A DNA stretch of 64,000 nt, from positions 559,917 to 623,916 of the forward strand of contig NW_022098091.1 of NCBI RefSeq assembly GCF_002288925.2. Direction: 5' to 3'. Below are positions 13,201 to 23,459 of the stretch, in pieces. The DNA comes from Delphinapterus leucas (taxonomy: Eukaryota > Chordata > Mammalia > Artiodactyla > Monodontidae). The notes below the pieces were generated by a model. It worked only from the letters and a program-made list of their open reading frames with translations. It was not told where the DNA came from and did not search any database. The position numbers and the translations under genes are program-made. Position 1 is the stretch's first letter, and each line of letters starts with the position of its first letter.

Positions 13201-16200
13201 AAGACTTATAAAAATCTCAGGAACACAGAAGGAGGTGGCAGCAGCTAAGGCAAGTAGCTGATAGATTCGAATTGTATCTAAGACTCCATCCCAGGTCAAT
13301 ATCTGGCCACGTAGATATCATCCCTTGTCTTATTTTCCACAGCATTTGATACTGGAGAAAGTTTCAGAAGATGAAGAACTTAGGAAGAGAATTGCTCATT
13401 CTGCAGAAACCAGAGTCCCACGGAAGCAGCCAATCAGCGTAAGAAGAGAGGAAGTGACAGAGCCAGCTGGGGCTGGAAAGCCAGCTTTATGGAAAAACAC
13501 TGGCACTAGCTTGGAGCAGGCTGCACCTCTGGCAGTTCCTCCCCGCAAAGGAGGTGGCGACACGTCTGTTGTAGGACCAGAAGAGCGTTCCTGCAGGAAA
13601 CCTAATGATGACAACCTTCAGAAGTTTGGAGCCCAGACCAGTCCAGAGACATCCATGTTTGAAAGTATGTAAGAAAGAGGGAACCCCTGAGCCATATGGA
13701 AGATAGAAAAAGTGGCTTAGATAACCCAAAATAGGAAACAAACAAACAAAAAAAATTCTATTTTCTCGACTACACTTACAAGTCTTTAATCACAGATAGG
13801 ACTTTCTGGCAGTATTTTACTTGGGATTAGTACTAAGCACAAATACTTTTTTTCTGAATACAAACCAGCTAATAATTTTAGAAAACAATATAGAAATATG
13901 CTAGTTCACAGGAAACTAGTCTGTGAGTAATAGATCAAATAATTGAATTACATGGTATTCTTCCTCCAGACCTATTTATTTAAATAAGTAAAATACTGAG
14001 TCCAGTTTTTTTCCTGAATCATTACTGTTTTAAAAAATCTACCTCATTCAAGAAGAATAAAAAGGCTGTGGGCTGTTTCTTCTATGTATAGGTACTAGGA
14101 TGGGCAGGGAAGACCAGGGCCCCTAAGAGGTTCATAGACTTGTCCAGGGTCACATAATGAGTCAGTGGTAGAAAGGGATCTGGAACAGGCCCACATCTGT
14201 CCATGTATCTTCTCCCTGGTCCATGCTGCAGCTAGCATATGGGGATTTCCCTTCATTATAACTGGTGGCTGATTTGAATATGTGGCAGATGACTAAGAAT
14301 GTGACCGAACTCTTATTACTCAGATACATAGAAAGGAACAGAACATAGCTTAGTATTTTTCTTCAGGATGTTCTTGTATGATGCATCTAGTTGTCACTCT
14401 AGCCATTTTTAAATGGTGGTAGCCACTGGGTATTTGTACCTCTCACCCTCCTGATGCAGTCTTCCCATTTCAACCAGAGATGATTCTAATGGTCACCATA
14501 TTAGGTAATAATGATTCTGCAGCTTAACTTGCTTATCCCTGTGGTTAGTCCCCAGTCCAGACTTCAGTTTCCATGCTGATGAATTCCTAGAAGTCTATGT
14601 CTCTGCCTCTGAACATCCTAACCACTTCTGGATCCAAATCATTGGCTCCCGCAGCCTGCAACTGGATAAGCTTGTCAGGGAGATGACCCAGCACTATGAA
14701 AATAGTCTGGTGAGTTGCCATAGGGACAGGGCAGGGGTTTGATGGAAAGCGGGCATATCTTTTTCATTGTGACATATTCTCTTCCCTTTTCTGTGGAGCA
14801 GCGGCTTGTTCTTCCTTCCTTCTGGTATCCACGGTTTACTTTTTGGCCTACCCCTTCCTAACTCTGCCCTCTCCTGCCTCCTCATCCCCTTGTGTAGCCT
14901 GAAGACTTGACTGTGCATGTAGGAGACATTGTCGCAGCACCTTTACCTACAAATGGTTCCTGGTATCGAGCCCGGGTCCTTGGCACCTTGGAGAATGGGA
15001 ACCTGGACCTCTACTTCGTTGACTTTGGAGATAATGGATATTGTCCACTGAGAGACCTCAGGGTGCTCAGGTCAGCGTGGGGGACAGGCTGGAGTCTCAC
15101 TTACTGACTCAGTCCCGGCCGTAGGGTGGTGAGCTGTTGGCACTTATCACCAGGGGGCGTTGGAAGAGAACCTCTTTACAGTGCTCAGATGATTATCATC
15201 TTCTGCAGGGCTAACTGCTGTCTAGAAGCCAGGAATATAAGAAGGCCCTTCTGGCACCAGGATTCTAATTTCAATTTCTTTCATTTTAGGAGTGACTTCC
15301 TAAGCCTTCCATTTCAAGCAATAGAGTGTAGTCTGGCACGGATAGCCCCCTCAGGTAAATTAGTCCTATTACCTATTGACTTTGCCTCCATATAGAATAA
15401 CTTTCATAGAGCACGTGGGAGGGAGTCTCACATTCCCAGGCTTTTTGAGTTCTGGGGGCTCAGGTGCCTTTTCATCACCAGTGCTAGAAAGCAACGGTCA
15501 GAAACGTGCCTGGCAGTCAGACATAGGTGCCTTTTGAAGTAGACAAAGGTAGTTCCGGTTTTCCTCCAGGACATAATCCCACCCCCGTCAGCACTGACCC
15601 CTTCTTAGGCTCTCTCTACGATTTTTTATGAGGTGAACAATGGGAAGAGGAAGCTTTGGATGAGTTTGACAGACTCACTCACTGTGCTGGGTGGAAGCCC
15701 CTGGTGGCCAAGATCTCTAGCTACGTCCAGTCTGGGATCTCAACTTGGCCCAAGATCCACTTATACGACACTAGCAATGGGAAGGTAAGACTGAGGTTCA
15801 CACGTTGCTCACTGTCTCTTCAGTGTATTTATAGCCTCATTTACTTTTTCTCTCCCAGAAACCCTTATTTGATGATATTCCTAACTCATAAGATCCTGCT
15901 TACTGAACCACCAAAGGAATTTTTTAAAGTATCAATCCTAGCTCTTCTGCCCTATTTCCTCTGATTTGCCCTTCCTTCAGAGAGAACATCATTCCCTTTT
16001 CATCTTTCTTCTCAGAAACTTGATATTGGGTTAGAATTAGTTCGTAAAGGATACGCAATTGAGCTTCCTGAAGACATGGAAGAAAACAGAGCCGTCCCAG
16101 TAACGTTGCACAATGTGGTGAGTGAGCATTGTAGTCATTCAGGGTGCTGCTTTGGGGCAAATCTGGTGCCTTGAGACAAGAGGGCTTCTAGTCGTGCATG

Positions 16201-16731
16201 AGAGTTTGTAGAGCGTTCTCTTCTCTTAAGGACTCTGAGTTGCTCCGCTAGTTGTTCAGAGAAGACCTTGTGTGCCTCAGCAGCCAAACCGGATTCTGTG
16301 AGCAAAATGATGGGGCGGCTTCTCCTTTCCCACCAGCCAAACACATTCTTCCTTTTTCTCTTGTTTTCATCTCTTCAGGCCACAGAAACAGATGTCTCTC
16401 TCCGCAGCACGGTCACTGAGACCAAGAAGAGCCCTGGAGAGATGGCACATACCCTGTCCTGCCTCAGTTTATTAGGTACAAACAGCATTTTCTCCCTAGA
16501 GCATCTCTGGAAGTTACCATTTCTTAATCAGCCTCTCCAGCTAGGGAGGTTGTTAAGACTTACCTCTTAACCAAGGTGGTCATCGAGCACCAAGAAGCCC
16601 ATTTTTCCCCTGAGCCTCAGTGGCAGTGCCTGCTAAATTAGGGCAGTGTCTAACTTTATCCCCATTTCCGCTAAATAGAAGCTGCCTCTGTGTCTGGTGA
16701 TGATAACCTTGAAGATGACTACGTAGTCTGA
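10281..16731 (+). CDS. TDRKH: Tudor and KH domain-containing protein (TDRKH/TDRD2), 12 coding exons
   Basis: TDRKH is a scaffold on the outer mitochondrial membrane of germ cells. It binds PIWI proteins through its Tudor domain and recruits the trimmer PNLDC1 to mature piRNA 3' ends. Coding exons: 10281-10404, 11483-11589, 12202-12391, 13110-13249, 13343-13664, 14549-14709, 14898-15070, 15290-15354, 15633-15784, 16016-16117, 16379-16475, 16679-16731. All phases join without a break, giving 561 codons plus stop, the human length. Residues about 14-34 form a membrane anchor followed by basic RRYR. KH1 has its GxxG loop GRQG at 69-72 and KH2 has GRGG at 141-144. The Tudor core starts near residue 353 (VGDIVAAPL, YFVDFGDNG). 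The ATG lies 13 bases after a TTTTAG acceptor, so the first 5'UTR exon is upstream and was not located. All introns are GT-AG except intron 4, which is GC-AG. The identity is recognised from memory of the family, not from a search. Confidence 0.97.
10538..10874 (-). mobile_element. Long CHR SINE in TDRKH intron 1, antisense
   Basis: A complete antisense copy, from a poly(T)/AT-rich start to the final 'ccaccagggaagtccc'. It is flanked by the 12-base duplication tgagggatcttt at 10526-10537 and 10875-10886. Confidence 0.92.
13250..13342 (+). other. TDRKH: TDRKH intron 4 with non-canonical GC-AG ends
   Basis: The exon ends AAG at 13249 and the intron begins GCAAGT; it ends CCACAG at 13342. The downstream codons CAT TTG ATA (H-L-I) continue the expected KH2 sequence ...AAAK-HLILEKV exactly in frame. 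The only nearby GT (13254-13255) would add bases and break the frame. The donor otherwise matches the strong AAG|GCAAGT consensus typical of GC-AG introns. The intron is 93 bases, close to the lower limit for mammals. Confidence 0.9.
14100..14200 (-). repeat. MIR-like fragment in TDRKH intron 5
   Basis: The segment has the MIR core pattern (cttgtccagggtcacataatgagtcagtgg). It is degraded and called by eye. Confidence 0.55.
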
Positions 16732-17670
16732 AGTCACCTTCAGTTGCCTCAGCCATCCACTTTGCGGTAAGTAGAGCTATCATCTATCTGTAGCAACAGG
16801 AAAGTAATGAGGGTGACAACAGGGGCCTTGCCTCTTCCCCATAGCCCATCTTACTACTACTTCTCTGCAGCTGCTTTCCTGTAGCTTTACTTTCAGACTG
16901 AGCCCTTTCAAGCTTTTTGTGTCTTTGTGTCTTTGGCAGGATTTGGCATAAGATTTGGTGCCTGGAGAGAGGAGCCTGTGATAGAGATCAGTGCAGTTCT
17001 TCCTTCATTATATACACGATCTGGCTTGCTGTGGACCAAATGCATTTGCTCCTTCCACTGGACTACCAGAAAGTGTGAGGGGTGGAGGGAGACAAACACA
17101 TGCCCCTACTCCCCCGCCACCCCTGTGCCACTTCCAGTGTTTGAGTCCTGCTGCGCTACTTCCAGCCTGCTCAGTGTGCAGCTAGCTCCCCTCGACCACT
17201 CACAAAGCACACTACTGCTAGGCTGTGTCCTTTGGAGGCTGGGAAACAGCCAGGTTTTGGTTATTGGAAATGATGAGTCTGCAGACTCCTGACTCACCTC
17301 ATCAGGTGACTGGTTAAGGAGAGTTTTTTAAGTGGTGAACTCAAAGACTGCAGTTGAGTCAGGAGGCAAAGGCAAAACTCAGCATAATTATATTGAAAAG
17401 CCTCGGGAAGTGGGAAGAGGATACTGCCTCCCAGCCTCAACTGCTGATATGTTATTGGAGACAAGGTTTTTGAAACAGTGCTCCAACTATTTCCCAGTAA
17501 ACTGGTTAAAATACAAGTAGACAAGGAGAGAGGTGACTCAGGAAATATTCTAAATTGCTGGTATAGTATCTATAATATATATGTATACACACGCAGCCAT
17601 AGAGCTCATGTAGCTGTTCAAATCATTTGGGGTTCCTTTGCTGAATAAAGTTCTCAAGAAAATTATTTAA
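16732..17670 (+). other. TDRKH: TDRKH 3'UTR, probably split by one intron
   Basis: After the TGA at 16729-16731 the exon appears to end at 16766 (GCG|GTAAGT). A new exon starts at 16940 after CTTTGGCAG. The junction would be only 35 bases after the stop, within the roughly 50-base limit for escaping nonsense-mediated decay. The final exon would run to the AATAAA at 17644-17649. Both splice sites are good by eye, but no transcript was available. Confidence 0.6.
17644..17649 (+). terminator. TDRKH: Poly(A) signal of TDRKH
   Basis: A canonical AATAAA about 0.9 kb after the stop codon, in the terminal exon inferred from the 3'UTR splice sites. No other AATAAA was noticed between the stop and this site. 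Confidence 0.65.
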
Positions 17671-18415
17671 AACTAAATGCTGGTTGAATCACAAGGTGGA
17701 AACAAGTCTGTGGGTATCTTGTGAACTGAAATCTGGTGAAAATTGCCAAACACCTCACACAGAGGGGCCCATCTATGAAACATCTGTCCCTCTCAGGCAC
17801 AGATCATATTCTTGCCGTAAAGCAACTTCAGAATTAATCATTCACTAAGACCCCACCTAAAAGGAGTAGACTAGGATTCTAGAAACATGGGTTCTAGGGA
17901 TAGATCTTTGCTGTGAACTTATGGGGCCTGTTTCCTTATAGCATCTCTCCGTTTCTGACAGTATTTTGAGGATCCAGTGAGAACTGTGAAGGTATTTGGA
18001 AGTAATGTGGGTGGTAGAATGATGACAAATGAACTTTTTTTTGTTTTTAAAGATCAGCAAGGTAACGTAGAAGACTTAAAACTAGTATGTGAGGCTATCA
18101 TATGCAGGATTTTTTACATCTAGGAATTAGTGACGTCCACCCCTATACACATGGTAACTATATTTTCCCATAGACACAATTTTCACATTTTATTGTCTTA
18201 GAAAAGTCTCAGTACCAAGTAGCAGAAAGGCTTCAGTGAAGGAGCATCTCTGAGTAGCTTGGGCAGTCCCACAGGAATCAGTGAAGGGCTGCCATTGATA
18301 CGACATCTCAGACCTTGGCTGCATTCACTCAGTGAAGCAGGCTCGGCCCTGGAATCGGAGCTGCTGTACAACAGGGTCATGAGGCCAGTTAGTCTGCAGT
18401 CTCCTCAGCCTTTAC

Positions 18416-18612
18416 GCCTTTTTTTTTTTTTGGAATATTTATTTTTTTAATTGAAGTGTAGTTGATTTACACTGTTGTGCCAACCTCTGCTGTACAGCAG
18501 AGTGACTCAGTTATACACATAGAGACATTCTTTTTTTATCTATTCTCTGCCATTATGGTTTATCACAGGATATTGAATATAGTTCCCTGTGCTATACAGT
18601 AGGACCTTCTTA
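18416..18612 (-). mobile_element. L1 3' end, antisense, short
   Basis: A poly(T) is followed by the L1 3'UTR pattern (gaagtgtagttgatttaca, tgtacagcagagtgactcag). It is flanked by a perfect 11-base duplication tcagcctttac at 18405-18415 and 18613-18623. Confidence 0.88.
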
Positions 18613-18695
18613 TCAGCCTTTACTCTTGAGAGGTCCCCTGATAGAAATCATTCATAGGACTTCTTGCTCTGGAAAATGAGTAGTGTCTCATTCTT

Positions 18696-18912
18696 TTTTT
18701 TTTTTTTTTTTTTTTTTTGCGGTACGCGGGCCTCTCACTGTTGTGGCCTCTCCCGTTGCAGAGCACAGGCTCCGGACGTGCAGGCTAAGCGGCCATGGCT
18801 CACGGGCCCAGCCGCTCCGCGTCATGTGGAATCTTCCAAGACCGGGGCACAAACCCGTGTCCCTTGCATCGGCAGGCGGACTCTCAACCACTGTGCCACG
18901 AGGGAGGCCCGC
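18696..18912 (-). mobile_element. Young CHR SINE, antisense
   Basis: The same short subtype as the copy at 7030. A 20-base-plus poly(T) run starts it. It is flanked by gtctcattctt at 18685-18695 and 18913-18923. Confidence 0.93.
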
Positions 18913-19406
18913 GTCTCATTCTTAACTGTAGTTTGTTACTGTGTATGAAAGCCTGTTCCTTTAATATGGCCTTTAAGCCTTGTCAGTTTACATTGCATTC
19001 TGATGGGTTCCCTATTCCAGTATAACTCTCTCTGTTTTCTGCTTCCTGGGATGCTCCTCCCCTTGAGCCAATGCCACAGGAACCATGTACCTTCTCTGAT
19101 TTCCTGCACATCAAAGGAAAGGAAATAGCACTTGTCTCCAATTTGAACCAAAATATATGGGTGAAAGTCTCCCAGTAAGGCTTAAGTCTTCCTGAATTCC
19201 CTAGTGCTTGGTTTTGCTCCTGGCAGGTGCTCAGATGGTTAGAATAAATGAGGAAAGGCAAAAACTTAAAATCCTTGGGTCCTTTCTCTCTCTGGCTCAG
19301 GCCCCTTTGATCTTTTCAGTCATCAAATGTTTATCTATCTATCCTACAATGAATTCAGCTCTGTGAGGCTCAAAGAAACAGTGAACACTTGAGGATTGCA
19401 CTACCC

Positions 19407-19412
19407 TTTATT
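19407..19412 (-). terminator. OAZ3: Poly(A) signal of OAZ3
   Basis: TTTATT on the plus strand is AATAAA on the minus strand, about 93 bases after the OAZ3 stop codon. This gives a short 3'UTR. The TDRKH 3' end lies about 1.7 kb away, so the two convergent transcripts need not overlap. Confidence 0.75.
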
Positions 19413-19504
19413 CCTAAGATGGAAGGTGTTCTGAATCACATCCTGGGCCCCTGGTTCTCATTTATCAAGGCTCCGAGCCCTTCACAGAGTAAGAATAAGC
19501 ATGT

Positions 19505-22407
19505 TCAGGGAGTTTCACTGGGCAGGTGGCCTAGGTCCCTTTCAAGGGGATACACCATAAAGATGACATTGTTCCAGGGAGGAAGGGCCGGGTGATCTGG
19601 TCTGACCACTTCAAAGCCCATGTAGCTGAAGGCCCGTAGCAGGGCACCTGTGAAAAGAGAGAGGAAATTAGAACACTCTGAAACTCAGTACAACTGTTCC
19701 CCCAGCCTTGGCTTCTTCCAGTAGCGAATGACTTGGGGGGTGTGGGAAACAGTGTAGTGCAGGCACTGGGATGATGTGCTTTGGAGTCAAACAAACCTAG
19801 ACTCTAACCTGGCTGGAGTTTACTATACCAGGAAGGTATAGTAAACTCTTGACCACCTTTGTCTTTTATCCAATGAAGTATAAACTCCTTGAGGGAGGAG
19901 GTGTAGTTTCCGTAACGTGTGCCTAGCATCTGGTTAATTATATTCCTATCCTCCTGGCCTAATGCCTGACCCTTTCACTCTATAGGTGTTTAATACACTT
20001 GAGATCCTTTCTGTCCTACCAGCCAGATCCCTTGAATGGCTTCTTTGTAGTTTCACCAGTGCTCCTTCAGTGTAGATTCTGAAATCTACGTGCAGGGCCT
20101 TCCTGATAGTCTAGTTATGACTTGAATGAACGGAATGCTAGATGCCTTAATTTCCTTGGCGGGGAGTAGGGGGTGGGTGTTGAATCCCTGAACTGCCTGA
20201 GCATGCCCTTTTTTAAAGAGTGAGGGGAAGAAGGTCTACCAAGGAAAAGTCACTTGTCAGCTGCTTCAGCACAAAGGGCCAGGAAGGACAGAGCAGATCC
20301 CCACCTCTGTCATTCCGGTTGTTTTGGAAGTTTACAAGCACAGAATCCACATTGGTCTTCTCCTCCACATACTCCAGTGTTGCAGTCAAACTAGGGACCA
20401 GAGGGAAAATGGTCAATGTAATGTTCGGCAAACTCAAAATCCAGAAAGATGCCTACTTGCAGCAGAAGAAATCTTACTAGTTTTTCCTGACCCAAGCCGG
20501 GAAATGAAAGTTGCTAAACTAGTTTTGATAGATTTTTTTCTCTGAAGCCAAGGGATTATACACTACTGGACTGACACCCATGCCATGGAAGGGGCTTGGG
20601 GTGAAGGGGCCACTCTATAAAGACAAACAGAGAGCACTTCCTTTCAACTATTTATGCATTCCCACTTGTGTTTCTGAATCAGTTTAGCAACCTCCCATGG
20701 GCTGTTACCCTTTGAACCCCAGATCCTGGCTCAGCTCACAGGCTTGTTCAGTGGTTTGAATGTATCCAGCTCCTGAATAAGCCCTCACTGGTTAGCATGC
20801 CCACTACCTGACTATGACATAAGAGCGAAATCCCCTAACCTCTTTGCTCCCCTCTCCCCCATACAGGCTCAGTCACCTTTCCCGGCTGCCTTGATCCAAG
20901 GCCCGGTATGGGATATCTAGGAAGAGTCTGTGGTCACAAAGAAGGCCGTGCCAATGGGCAGAGGTCTGGGGGGTGAGGCGGAAGTGGAAGTCTAACTGCA
21001 CCGGGTTCTGGTGAAGCAGGGGGTCAGTAGCCAGCACCGTCAGGTTCCCAGCCTGGAAAAGGAGTAAAAATGAGAGTAATATTCTCCTATTTCTGTGCTC
21101 ACCTAACCCTCAAATCATATCTCAGGCCAGTTTGGGTGTGTCTGTGGAAGCAAGGCAGGGGCCGATGGAGAGCCTGGGAAAAGTGGAGCCAAGGTCTTAC
21201 TCAATATTCCTCAGTCCTGGGACCTAACTCTGTTCCTATCATGGAGTCCTCTTTGATACAAATAATTTGGAATCTGGAGTCAATGGAGTATTACTGCCTG
21301 CTGACCTCACTCGGTGTGCTCTAACCATTCAGAAACATATTTACATCAGAGAGCTTAAAGCTGTGCCATCTATTTACTGTCTCACTGATAATACTCTTCT
21401 ACTTTTTTCCATCATATGTTTTCTCTAAATTCTCCCATTTCTTATTTAAAATGCATAGCTCATACCTAGGCATGTTATTGAGATATGATACAAAGGCAAG
21501 GGCAGGAGTTCTGGGTTCTAGTCCAGCTTAGCTGGACTAAGCTGGACACAGCTTAGCTATGTCTTAATACAGTCTATCTTTGTTTCCACTTTCTCTTTTC
21601 CCATCCTGCTTTTCACCACCAGCCCTAGGACCTTGCCTTAAGATCTCTGGACCAGAATCCTTGTCTATAAAGTAGCTTTTACACATGAGCTCCGAGGTCT
21701 CATCTAGCTCTAGCTTCTTATGATTTATTTTCCAACTAGCTAATGTCCCTTTGCAAGATATCATTACCGCAAGGGGCTGCCATGTCACAGCACCAGCTCC
21801 CAGTCCACTTACCGAATACAGCTCTTTAAGCTGGTCTTGATCACCCTGCTTGCTGCTTCTGCCCCTGTGAAGGCCTACTAGGGACTCAGGAGCACTGAAG
21901 ACAGCAACGGGGTCGGAGTGTCAAGTCCTCCTGTTCCTTATAAGTGATGCTGATTGGGAAAAAGAGGTCCAAATTAGTTTATTTCTGAGTCTGAGATGGG
22001 GAAAGACTCTTAACTTCCAGGTACACAGGGCCAGGCTCTGGCACCACCTTCTGTATCTTATGTGAACCAACCTATCTGTTTCCATTTTCCCAAGCCAGCC
22101 AGATAGAAAACGTTTATGAAGCTCCATGCCAGCCTTCTACCTTATTTTGCTATTATCATCTTTTGCCACTTGGGAAGTTCTTTCGAATTCTTTTTTCTTT
22201 ACAGTGTATATAAACAATTGCAAGTAGAGATGAAAACAAGTACCTTTTATAACAAGGCAGCATCTTCTCCCGGAGGGTGATCCGGTATTTGTAACGGTAA
22301 AGGTAATAGGCGTATGGTGACCAGATCGGGTAGAGGTAGTTCCGTGTTTTTCCCCTCTTGATATAAGAAAGGGAGTAGATAGAGGGGCGCAACCTGTTAC
22401 GAGGCAG
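19505..22407 (-). CDS. OAZ3: Ornithine decarboxylase antizyme 3, testis form, with CUG start and +1 frameshift
   Basis: OAZ3 is the haploid germ-cell antizyme. It binds ornithine decarboxylase and restrains polyamine synthesis and uptake. Coding exons on the minus strand: 22407-22244, 21949-21813, 21052-20877, 20390-20305, 19647-19505. Joined, they hold an upstream frame of 75 sense codons ending TCC-TGA (21891-21886). Skipping one base there continues into SESLVG... and through LKELYS-AGNLTVL, LEYVEEKTNVDSV and RAFSYMGFEVVRPDHPALPPW to a stop at 19507-19505. The product is about 234 residues (human 235). There is no ATG upstream; an in-frame TGA lies at 22419-22417, three codons before a CTG, which fits the CUG initiation known for this gene. 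All splice sites are GT-AG and in phase. The N-terminal part (SLSYIKRGK, REKMLPC) matches the antizyme 3-specific exon. The upstream frame alone could give a short product like the p12 reported in mouse. Confidence 0.95.
21886..21891 (-). other. OAZ3: Programmed +1 ribosomal frameshift site (TCC-TGA)
   Basis: The zero frame reads ...Q C S stop at TCC TGA. The +1 frame continues for about 159 codons over three more exons with the conserved antizyme C-terminal domain. TCC-TGA is the shift site found in vertebrate antizymes, where polyamines raise frameshifting. The upstream frame and the downstream domain are both intact, so this is recoding, not a pseudogene break. Confidence 0.95.
22405..22407 (-). 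other. OAZ3: Likely CUG start codon of OAZ3
   Basis: Reading upstream in frame from the SLSYIKRGK segment gives CTG, AAA, AAG, ACT, TGA (stop at 22419-22417), with no ATG. The first in-frame ATG is the M of REKMLPC, near codon 47 and inside the conserved N-terminal part. The CTG has A at -3. Non-AUG initiation is established for antizyme 3; its use here is inferred. Confidence 0.75.
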
Positions 22408-22419
22408 TTTCTTAGTTCA

Positions 22420-22993
22420 GTGCCTCCCCGAGGCAAAGTGAGGTTCAGGGATGGGTGGCAGAGGTTTAGGCAACTGGTGCCATTGTGACACGGTGAGCAC
22501 TATGACATGGACAAAGGGTCAGCCCTTACATCACCTGAGGACTCCTCTCTGCTGCTCCCTACCCCGTTACCCTCTTAGGTAGCCCCAAGGCTCCTGTTCA
22601 ACTAGTATGCACTTCACAGCTACACCGGAAGTTAAAATACTTTGGCTTCTGTAGTGGTTGGTAAACAGCCCTGGCTGACCACTTGTGCCCACACAATGTG
22701 GGCTCCTCTCTGGCATGTGCATGTGCGAACACACACTTCAGCAACTAAAGGGTTGGGGTCTGACACTGCAGGAAGCTTCTAAGGCCCTGATCCAGCATCT
22801 GACCTGACTGGTTGGTTCCTGGTTCCTATCAGTTAAATATTTTATCATCCCTACCTTTAATAAGCCAGTGGTGCTACCCATTGTTGAACTTTCTCATTGC
22901 CTTATAGGGTAGGAATTGCAAACTAAATGCCTGCAGGGACCTGGACAACTAATGGAAATTAGTGGAGCTGCTGGGCGGGACTGAAGCCAAATG
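22420..22993. promoter_or_regulatory. Upstream region of OAZ3
   Basis: This is the sequence 5' of the OAZ3 CUG exon and probably holds its 5'UTR and germ-cell promoter. It is not CpG-rich. No TATA box or CREM-type site was identified with confidence, so the call rests on position only. Confidence 0.35.
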
Positions 22994-23008
22994 AAAAGCT
23001 CACACCCT

Positions 23009-23219
23009 GGGCTTCCCTGGTGGCGCAGTGGTTGAGAGTCCGCCTGCCGATGCAGGGGACACGGGTTTGTGCCCCGGTCCGGGAGGATCCCACATGCCGT
23101 GGAGCGGCTGGGCCCGTGAGCCATGGCCCCCGAGCCTGCGCGTCCGGAGCCTGTGCTCCGCAATGGGAGAGGCCACAACAGTGAGAGCCCCGCCTACCGG
23201 AAAAAAACAAAACAAAACA
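23009..23219 (+). mobile_element. Young CHR SINE between OAZ3 and MRPL9
   Basis: The short subtype with a CAAAACAAAACA-type tail. It is flanked by a perfect 15-base duplication aaaagctcacaccct at 22994-23008 and 23220-23234. Confidence 0.94.
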
Positions 23220-23459
23220 AAAAGCTCACACCCTAAAAACAAGTGACACAATAGCTCCAAACAGCTGCCATGCAGGAATGCAGACTCAGTGGTACCAGAT
23301 CATATGATTTTTCAACAGAAACTGGAAAGATTGATTTTTGTGATAAATTTCTCAAATTTCAAAAAAATATTGGCTACTAACTTAAAAAATAAAAATTGTT
23401 GATTAAAAAAATCAACATGGTATGTAAAATTTGGTTCTGGGGCCACCAGTTTGAGACTT

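Noticed and set aside
21886..21888. In-frame TGA in OAZ3 as evidence of a pseudogene
   Set aside because: All splice sites are intact, and the frame continues at +1 from TCC-TGA with the conserved antizyme domain, as in functional antizymes.
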